Shown: piece after piece, positions 1-4,663 of the stretch
How positions within the stretch are numbered: the stretch's first letter is position 1
Layout: each line of letters starts with the position of its first letter
Assembly: GCA_031376285.1 (NCBI GenBank)
Contig: JANMDN010000062.1
Location: 1-25,804, forward strand
From: JANMDN01 sp031376285
GTDB lineage: Bacteria > Actinomycetota > Thermoleophilia > Miltoncostaeales > Miltoncostaeaceae
Direction of reading: 5' to 3'
DNA: 25,804 bases
The notes under the pieces: model-generated
What the model was told of the DNA's origin: nothing
Seen by the model: the letters and a program-made list of their open reading frames with translations, nothing else
The model's database searches: none
Made by a program: the position numbers and the translations under genes

Positions 1-1
1 C

Positions 2-274
2 CTTGAGGGGTCGGTTGTGGTTGGGAAGGTGAAGGAGCAAAAGCAGGGGTGGGGGTTGAATGTGGAGACGGGTGAGTACGTCGATTTGATCAAGGCTGGG
101 ATTATTGATCCGGCGATGGTCACGCGGTCTGCGCTTCAGAATGCGGCATCGATTGCCAAGAACATTTTGACCACGGAGTGCATCGTCGTCGAAAAGCCCG
201 AGCAGGGCGGCCCGATGGGTGGCGGCGGGGAGCACATGTCGCCGAACATGGGCGGCATGGGCGGCATGATGTAG
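2..274 (+). CDS. groEL: GroEL chaperonin, C-terminal end (5' truncated by window)
   Basis: Only the last ~90 residues are present; the frame is open to the window edge, so the gene starts upstream. GroEL is the 60-kDa cytoplasmic chaperonin that folds proteins inside a double-ring cage with GroES. The visible part holds the family's conserved equatorial-domain end, including GLNVETGEY, IIDPAMVTRSALQNAASIA and LTTECIVVEKP, followed by a glycine/methionine-rich tail ending GGMGGMM. A GGM tail is typical of the housekeeping GroEL, whereas some actinobacterial GroEL1 paralogues have a His-rich tail. The gene ends in TAG and is followed at once by two hairpins. The 5' regulatory region (CIRCE/HrcA sites) is outside the window. 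Confidence 0.97.
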   Translation, partial: LEGSVVVGKVKEQKQGWGLNVETGEYVDLIKAGIIDPAMVTRSALQNAASIAKNILTTECIVVEKPEQGGPMGGGGEHMSPNMGGMGGMM

Positions 275-281
275 AGACCGT

Positions 282-306
282 CGTCTGCCGTCACGCGCAG
301 ACGTTT
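282..306 (+). terminator. First hairpin after groEL
   Basis: Perfect 7-bp stem CGTCTGC (282-288) with GCAGACG (297-303), 8-nt loop, followed by TTT. It begins 8 nt after the groEL stop codon. The T-tract is short, so it may act together with the next hairpin. Confidence 0.55.
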
Positions 307-345
307 GAGGGCTCCCGGCAGATACGGTCGGGAGCCCTCGGTCAT
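307..345 (+). terminator. Second, stronger hairpin after groEL
   Basis: Perfect 11-bp stem GAGGGCTCCCG (307-317) with CGGGAGCCCTC (329-339), 11-nt loop, then GGTCATTT. It directly abuts the first hairpin, giving a tandem terminator for groEL. The lack of a long T-tract is common in high-GC actinobacteria. Confidence 0.75.
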
Positions 346-475
346 TTCAGCCACGGACGCCGGTCCCCGCTGGGTCGCTGTCGTTACCTGGTTAGCGACC
401 CCATTTGGGGCGGGTGCGCCTCTGGCTGGGACAGCGGGGCTGCTGCGCGGTCCGCGCCAATCTGCTCCCAGGACG

Positions 476-513
476 ATTGAGGGCCCTCGACCATCCGGCC
501 GCGAGCCCTCAAT
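476..513 (-). terminator. Hairpin downstream of small minus-strand ORF
   Basis: Inverted repeat ATTGAGGGC (476-484) with GCCCTCAAT (505-513), extended inward by TCG/CGA after a 2-nt bulge. It lies 36 nt past the stop codon of the small ORF at 550-615, where a minus-strand terminator would sit. Its GAGCCCTC arm resembles that of the groEL terminator. Confidence 0.5.
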
Positions 514-549
514 GCTTGGCTACCTGTCACGGCCACTTGGCCGCGTCGC

Positions 550-615
550 TTAGGACTCGCTGCCCCCGTCGAGTGCGCCAGCCTTGACGAGGGCATCGAG
601 ATCAGCGTCGTCCAA
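550..615 (-). CDS. Candidate 21-residue acidic peptide with perfect Shine-Dalgarno
   Basis: A TTG codon at 615-613 opens a 21-codon frame ending in TAA. It is preceded by GGAGGTGA (complement at 621-628), an eight-base match to the 16S anti-Shine-Dalgarno, 5 nt upstream of the TTG. The peptide is acidic and low in Arg/Cys (contains DDADLDALVKAG and ends GGSES), unlike the Arg-rich translation further upstream in the same frame. A hairpin follows the stop. The frame continues upstream, so this could be the 3' remnant of a decayed gene, or a GTG three codons earlier could be the start. I do not recognise the peptide. Confidence 0.35.
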   Translation of the reverse strand: MDDADLDALVKAGALDGGSES

Positions 616-965
616 TGGCGTCACCTCCCTGGCAGTCGCGGCGCGGCCACCGTGCGTTCGCGCGACCTTTCTCAGTGGTGCACAGGTGCCCGAGGCATGT
701 CCATTGCCTAGGGCGTGTCGGACCGGTCGTGGGCAAGCGCATCCCGGTGCGCGCCCAGAACCTGTACCTCGGGCACGCAATTCCCACCGGCGCGGCACAC
801 TTCGGGTGCCTGCGGGCCGACCGTCGCACGTGGTCAGCATTCGTTACGCAACTTCGCCGGTCTACGGGTTTTGTCGTGCCTGGCATCTCGATCCCAGACC
901 CTCCGACATTCCGCGAAGCATTTGCCTCGCTGGAATGAGCGTCCTCCCCTGCGCACGTCGGGTCT

Positions 966-983
966 ATCCCCTGGATGGGGGAT
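966..983 (-). terminator. Possible clpP terminator hairpin
   Basis: ATCCCC (966-971) pairs with GGGGAT (978-983) around a 6-nt loop, about 38 nt past the clpP stop on the minus strand. There is no T-tract, so support is modest. Confidence 0.35.
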
Positions 984-1020
984 CAAATACGCCAGCGCGA
1001 TGAAATGCCGCTGACGGGCG

Positions 1021-1605
1021 CTAGTGCTTGGAGATGACGCGGTCGACGAGGCCGTACTCCATGGCCTGCTCGGCGGTGAAGTACCGGTCGCGCTCGGAGT
1101 CCTCGTGGACCTGCTCCGGCGTCTTGCCGACGTGCTTGGCAATGATCGCGTCGAGCTGGCCTCGAAGCTGGATCGTCTCTCGGGCGTGAATCTCGATGTC
1201 GCTCGCCTGACCTGAGAACCCACCGAGGACTTGGTGGATAAGGATCCGCGCGTTCGGGAGGGCCATCCGCTTGCCCGCGGCGCCACCGGCGAGAAGGAGC
1301 GACCCCATGCTCATGGCGATGCCGCAGCAAATCGTCTGTACATCCGGCTTGATGAACTGCATCGTGTCGTAGATCGCAAGACCCGCGTACACCGACCCAC
1401 CCGGGGAGTTGATGTAGATCGAGATGTCCTTGTCCGGGTCTTCGCTCTCGAGGTGAAGCAGCTGCGCAACGACGAGGTTGGCGATGTCGTCGTTGATCGG
1501 TGTTCCCAAGAAGATGATCCGCTCGGCGAGCAGTCGCGAGTAGATGTCAAACGAGCGTTCCCCGCGGGCAGTTTGCTCGATAACCATCGGGATCAGTGGG
1601 CTCAC
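1021..1605 (-). CDS. clpP: ATP-dependent Clp protease proteolytic subunit ClpP
   Basis: This 194-residue protein is a full-length ClpP, the serine protease that forms the two-ring degradation chamber fed by ClpX or ClpC ATPases in the cytoplasm. The catalytic triad is visible: Ser99 in GIAMSMGS, His124 in ILIHQ and Asp173 in ERDRYF. The N-terminal VIEQTARGERSFDIYSRLL and INSPGGSVYAG segments are strongly conserved. The start is GTG at 1605, with AGGAAC 6 nt upstream; an internal ATG (Met7) is the alternative. Actinobacteria often have tandem clpP1-clpP2 followed by clpX, but here clpP stands alone with the membrane-protein gene starting a separate unit upstream, so a second ClpP is likely elsewhere. 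A possible operator lies upstream (1643-1678). Confidence 0.97.
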   Translation of the reverse strand: MSPLIPMVIEQTARGERSFDIYSRLLAERIIFLGTPINDDIANLVVAQLLHLESEDPDKDISIYINSPGGSVYAGLAIYDTMQFIKPDVQTICCGIAMSMGSLLLAGGAAGKRMALPNARILIHQVLGGFSGQASDIEIHARETIQLRGQLDAIIAKHVGKTPEQVHEDSERDRYFTAEQAMEYGLVDRVISKH

Positions 1606-1642
1606 GGAGAGTTCCTCGCATCGTGGTCGGGGCCAGATCGAG

Positions 1643-1678
1643 AGGCTAGCAGCGGTTCGCCACGGGTCGGCGAGAACC
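1643..1678 (-). promoter_or_regulatory. Putative clpP promoter with inverted repeat
   Basis: On the minus strand TAGCCT (1648-1643) is a plausible -10 element, placing the transcript start about 30 nt before the clpP GTG. Just upstream lies an imperfect inverted repeat, GGTTCGCC (1654-1661) and GGCGAGAACC (1669-1678), covering the -35 region. The half-sites resemble the GTTCGC/GCGNAC arms of actinobacterial ClgR operators, but the spacing is not canonical, so a ClgR assignment is only a guess. Confidence 0.35.
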
Positions 1679-1701
1679 GGTCAGGGTGCACAACCGAACA
1701 G

Positions 1702-1730
1702 CACGGGTCACGCGGGGGCGCCCGCCCGTG
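1702..1730 (-). terminator. Weak hairpin after the four-helix membrane protein gene
   Basis: CACGGG (1702-1707) pairs with CCCGTG (1725-1730) over a GC-rich loop, 23 nt beyond the stop of the minus-strand gene ending at 1753. No T-tract is present. Confidence 0.3.
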
Positions 1731-1752
1731 ATCCGCGACATCTCGGCGGCGG

Positions 1753-2106
1753 TCAGTCGCGACCCTTCGGTGGCTTCAGCGAGTAGATCGCAACCGCAAA
1801 GCCCAGCGCAATCATGGCGAGCATGGCGCCCCAGACCACCGCCCCTCCGTCACCCGGGAGGAGTGCGAAGACGATCACCGCGACCACCGGGAGGGCAAGC
1901 GTGAGGATCGCACCGATCTGGACCACACGATCGTTCCAGCCCCGATGGCCGACCCGAGAAAAGACGAGCCGTTCGAGCACCAGAACGACGACAAAGGCAA
2001 AGAGAGATGCCACCACGAACCCGGCCAGCGGTCCCGCGCCGGCCCATCCGAGCCCGAGGAGGAGGCTCAACCACAGGGGGAGTCCGATGGCGGCGGCCCG
2101 GACCAC
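1753..2106 (-). CDS. Small four-helix integral membrane protein
   Basis: The 117-residue product from GTG at 2106 has four hydrophobic stretches: roughly residues 5-21, 23-44, 62-84 and 88-108. A charged loop ERLVFSRVGHRGWNDR sits between helices 2 and 3, and the tail is basic. I do not recognise a family. No good Shine-Dalgarno precedes this GTG. The frame stays open upstream to 2235 and reads EWDQREIEDFDWADRWNGR just before it, with GC-rich third positions like real coding sequence. However, no ATG, GTG or TTG occurs in that extension, so the true start is uncertain. The gene follows the molybdoenzyme gene in the same direction and could encode its membrane partner, although it is too short and divergent to be a recognisable MsrQ. 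Confidence 0.7.
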   Translation of the reverse strand: MVRAAAIGLPLWLSLLLGLGWAGAGPLAGFVVASLFAFVVVLVLERLVFSRVGHRGWNDRVVQIGAILTLALPVVAVIVFALLPGDGGAVVWGAMLAMIALGFAVAIYSLKPPKGRD

Positions 2107-2194
2107 CCGTCCGTTCCAACGGTCGGCCCAGTCGAAGTCCTCGATCTCGCGTTGATCCCACTCCTGTCGACCTGAGTTGGGTCCTCTCGCTGGG

Positions 2195-2794
2195 TCAGAA
2201 TGCGTAGCGCTCCTCCTTCCAGGGGTCGGCGCTCATCGAGTAGCCGTACCGCTCCCAGAAGCCCGCGCGGTCTGCTGTCACGAACTCCAAGCCCCGAAGC
2301 CACTTTGCGCTCTTCCACAGGTACCGCTTCGGGATGAGGAGGCGCAGGGGATACCCGTGCTCAGGTTCGAGGTCGCACCCACCGAACCTGTATGCCAGCA
2401 GCACGTCGTCATCTGCGATGACCTCGAGAGGGACGTTGGCGCTGTAGCCCTCTTCAGCGTGGGCGATGACGTGGGTTGCCCCGTCGACCGGTCCCGCGTG
2501 GTCGAGCACCCAGCTGATGGGCAGGCCCTCCCAAGTCGTGTCGAGCTTGCTCCAGCTCGTGACGCAATGGATGTCACACGTGACCTGGGCGGTGGGAAGG
2601 GCCCGAAGTTCATCGAGGCTGAGACGAAAGGGATGTCGCACCGCGCCTGAGACCTGGAAGTCCCAATCAGCGGGCGCTTCGTCGTAGGGAACGGTGCCCG
2701 CGTGAAGGACGGGAAAGTCGCGAACGAGATGCTGTCCCGGGGGTAACCGCCGTCGCTCATCGTCAGTAATGCCCCGGTTTCGCAGCAGTCCCAC
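2195..2794 (-). CDS. Sulfite-oxidase-like molybdopterin oxidoreductase (YedY/MsrP superfamily)
   Basis: The 199-residue product matches the short 'sulfite oxidase-like' oxidoreductases with a molybdopterin-binding domain. These use a mononuclear Mo centre to oxidise or reduce sulfur or related substrates; the substrate here is unknown. Cys77 in CDIHCVTSWS is the expected Mo ligand, and the segment EHGYPLRLLIPKRYLWKSAKWL (about residues 145-166) is the conserved cofactor-binding region. There is no Tat signal peptide or membrane helix, so it is probably cytoplasmic, unlike periplasmic MsrP. The start is GTG at 2794 with GAGGG just upstream. The membrane-protein gene follows within about 90 bp, suggesting co-transcription. 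No heme or dimerisation domain of classical sulfite oxidase is present. Confidence 0.9.
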   Translation of the reverse strand: MGLLRNRGITDDERRRLPPGQHLVRDFPVLHAGTVPYDEAPADWDFQVSGAVRHPFRLSLDELRALPTAQVTCDIHCVTSWSKLDTTWEGLPISWVLDHAGPVDGATHVIAHAEEGYSANVPLEVIADDDVLLAYRFGGCDLEPEHGYPLRLLIPKRYLWKSAKWLRGLEFVTADRAGFWERYGYSMSADPWKEERYAF

Positions 2795-3023
2795 GTGCCC
2801 TCAACTCTCAATACGACTCGGCTCAGTTTAGCTGGACGGCCTGACCCTCTTGGCCCCACCGCCATCCTGACGGACAGTTGCGCCAGGACGTTAGTCCGGT
2901 GCCATCCTGTGCTCGACGCGACGCCCGTCAGTGCCCGGCGGCGTTGACGGACACCTTGTCTGGCGGCGAGCATAGTGTGAGTCGGACGGCCCGCCCGTCC
3001 GCCGATGATCCAACGAGGATTGA
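2795..3023. promoter_or_regulatory. Divergent promoter region with short repeats
   Basis: This 229-bp region separates the molybdoenzyme gene (leftward) from a secreted-protein gene (rightward). It contains two direct copies of TGACGGACA (2868-2876 and 2945-2953), a related inverted CCGTCAG near 2923, and a hairpin CGGACGG (2983-2989) with CCGTCCG (2995-3001) close to the rightward gene's ribosome-binding site. TTGACG at 2944-2949 could be a -35, but CATAGT at 2971-2976 is 21 nt away, so the promoter call is weak. Confidence 0.4.
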
Positions 3024-4373
3024 ATGGGCTCGCGACCGCAACGACAGATCCATGGCTTGGGCCTCTGCCTGGCCACGCTCGCCGCTGCATCGCTTCTTGT
3101 CGTCGCAGGGCGAAGCACCGCCCTTGCCGGAGGGCCGGCGCCGAGTCTGACGGTGCTCCTCGAGGTCCAAGAGCCCGGTTCGCCCGATTGGCTCGATGCC
3201 GACGACGTCCAGCAGTCGCCGGGCTCAAACGACGCGACGCCCGCAGAGATGTTCCCGGTCGAGACGGCCCTCCTGAGGATCACTGTGACAAATACCGGCG
3301 ACACCGCCCTGTCGAACGTCCACGTGACCGAACCCGGGTGCGACCTCGACACGCTGGTCGACCGGCTCGACGTGGCCACCGCCCGAGTGTTCGTCTGCGA
3401 ACGACGCAGCGTGCCCGGCGACCTCATCGAGACCGCGCGAGCCGAGGGTGCAACGCCTGTCGACGGGTCGGGGTCGATTCGCGATCCCCTCCCGGCGATC
3501 GAGGAGACCGCGCGCCTTCGGGTCTTCTCACCGGCGTTCACGCTTCTTGCTGAAGCCCTCGACACGCCCAGTCATACCTGGCTCGACGCCGACGCAAACC
3601 CAGGATCGCCTGGTTCGAACGATGGCGTCCTCGCTCGCCTCGGCCCACTTGGAGAAGGTCGCTTTCGCTTCACCGTCACGAACACAGGCCTCGTCGACCT
3701 GCTCGGGCTTCGGATTTCGGGTCCCGGCTGCGCTACCGCGGTGGACACTGAGCGGCTACGTCCGCAGGAGTCGCGTCGTATCGAGTGCGACTACCGGGGC
3801 GCCGACGCGCGCGCGTCGGCAACAGGTGCCTTGCCCGCGACGCCGCGCGGGCGGACGTCGAACGTCGCCCTCAACTCGCAGATCGAAGATGCCGGCTACC
3901 AGCCAGCACCTCCGGCGCCCAAGGTCGGTGTCAGTGGCAAGCCGACCACGACGCTTCCCTTGGCGGTTCTCCCGATCGACATTCGACTCTCGTCCCCCCG
4001 AACGACGATCGCTGGCGAACCGGTGACTCTCGTGATTGGCCTGCGCGCACGGCCGGGAGCCAAGACGATTCGGGGTGTACGCGTTCGGTACGGGCGACGT
4101 GGTCGAGCCCGCGTCTTCGGAGCCTCAAGCCCGGGGACGCTCGTCACGGCAGGTCAAGTGCTGTGGGAGGTGGGTGATCTCACTCCCGGGGTTTGGCGGA
4201 CCGTCAAGATTCGAGTCAAAGCGACCGGCATTGGTCTCGGCCGGCTCGGCGGTCTGGTCCGCGTCGAGGCACCTGGGTCGTTGCCGACCCTGGCGACGCT
4301 TCGGCCGACGCTCGTCCAACCGTGGGGTCGGACCCCGCGTTCGACGACCGGTCTCACCCCTCGAGACAAGTGA
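3024..4373 (+). CDS. Secreted protein with two WLDAD/PGSND modules and a DUF11-like domain
   Basis: The 449-residue product starts at ATG 3024, preceded by GAGGA 4 nt upstream. Residues 11-36 form a signal peptide ending around ALAGG. Two similar modules follow, about residues 41-170 and 171-295. Each carries WLDAD then PGSND (56-70 and 186-200), a DUF11-like FTVTNTG strand (88-92, 218-222), and a Cys pair with identical 19-residue spacing (Cys106/Cys125 and Cys236/Cys255) that probably forms a disulfide. The D/N-rich WLDAD-N-PGSND segment could bind calcium; this is inference. A third beta-rich domain (about 310-440) resembles DUF11 without the motif. There is no LPxTG or C-terminal helix, so it is probably released or loosely wall-bound. 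The next gene encodes another DUF11 surface protein, suggesting shared cell-surface function. Confidence 0.8.
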   Translation: MGSRPQRQIHGLGLCLATLAAASLLVVAGRSTALAGGPAPSLTVLLEVQEPGSPDWLDADDVQQSPGSNDATPAEMFPVETALLRITVTNTGDTALSNVHVTEPGCDLDTLVDRLDVATARVFVCERRSVPGDLIETARAEGATPVDGSGSIRDPLPAIEETARLRVFSPAFTLLAEALDTPSHTWLDADANPGSPGSNDGVLARLGPLGEGRFRFTVTNTGLVDLLGLRISGPGCATAVDTERLRPQESRRIECDYRGADARASATGALPATPRGRTSNVALNSQIEDAGYQPAPPAPKVGVSGKPTTTLPLAVLPIDIRLSSPRTTIAGEPVTLVIGLRARPGAKTIRGVRVRYGRRGRARVFGASSPGTLVTAGQVLWEVGDLTPGVWRTVKIRVKATGIGLGRLGGLVRVEAPGSLPTLATLRPTLVQPWGRTPRSTTGLTPRDK

Positions 4374-4479
4374 TCGAACGCGGCGCCCGGTGACGGCCGG
4401 GGCGACGGCGCTTCCGGGTCAACTTGAGGCCCGGGGCTGGGGTGGACGCTCCCGAGTGCTCCGGCGCGAGGCGGACTCG

Positions 4480-4492
4480 CACAGGACCTGTG
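4480..4492. promoter_or_regulatory. Perfect palindrome, candidate operator
   Basis: CACAGG-A-CCTGTG is a 13-bp perfect palindrome with a 1-nt centre, about 170 bp before the start codon of the large surface protein. It is consistent with a dimeric repressor site, but no regulator is known. Confidence 0.3.
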
Positions 4493-4517
4493 AAATCCTT
4501 GCAGACCGGCCTAGCCG

Positions 4518-4537
4518 TAGGAGGGGGAAAACCCTAG
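4518..4537. promoter_or_regulatory. TAGG-A/G-rich-CCCTAG motif, candidate regulator site
   Basis: TAGGAGGGGGAAAACCCTAG is an imperfect palindrome; the complement reads CTAGGGTTTTCCCCC. Its form resembles response-regulator-type sites with G and C runs flanking an A/T centre. I see no second copy elsewhere in the window, so the call is tentative. Confidence 0.25.
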
Positions 4538-4663
4538 CCCTCGAACTCTCAGATGGTGCAATTGCGGTCGCGCGGGGCGGTCAGCAGAATGCAGGCGGAT
4601 CCCGCGCGATGCGGCGCGCCCTCGGAGGCCTCCCTTCATCGGCGCCATGCGAAAGGAACTCGG

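Larger units (their letters stand above)
346..1020. other. Long gap between convergent groEL and clpP
   Basis: About 675 bp between the 3' ends of groEL and clpP. No ORF of normal size here has family-like sequence; the longer open frames are Arg/Pro/Cys-rich as expected of random high-GC DNA. No tRNA-like TψC arm or rRNA piece was seen. The stretch holds a candidate 21-residue peptide gene on the minus strand (550-615) and two hairpins (476-513 and 966-983), listed separately. It could also hold an eroded gene or a small RNA; sequence alone does not decide. Confidence 0.5.
4374..4663. other. 290-bp leader region before the SdrD-B/DUF11 gene
   Basis: The first part is GC-rich with a weak CGCCCGG/CCGGGGCG hairpin (about 4384-4405) that might end the upstream transcript. 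The middle holds a perfect palindrome (4480-4492) and a TAGG-N-CCCTAG motif (4518-4537), listed separately. The rest is a long untranslated leader. A GTG-initiated in-frame extension from 4553 exists but is Arg-rich, and the good ribosome-binding site is at 4664. Confidence 0.45.

Noticed and set aside
204..271. GGC/ATG-rich repeat tract at the groEL end
   Set aside because: It encodes the normal Gly/Met-rich GroEL tail, not an independent repeat element.
4470..4530. Possible c-di-GMP-type riboswitch (GCACAGG ... GGCCTAG fragments)
   Set aside because: Only scattered similarity; the conserved GCAAA core and closing helices are missing.
4553..4663. 37-codon upstream extension of the SdrD-B/DUF11 gene
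   Set aside because: Arg/Ala-rich, places the signal peptide internally and lacks a ribosome-binding site, whereas ATG 4664 has a good one.
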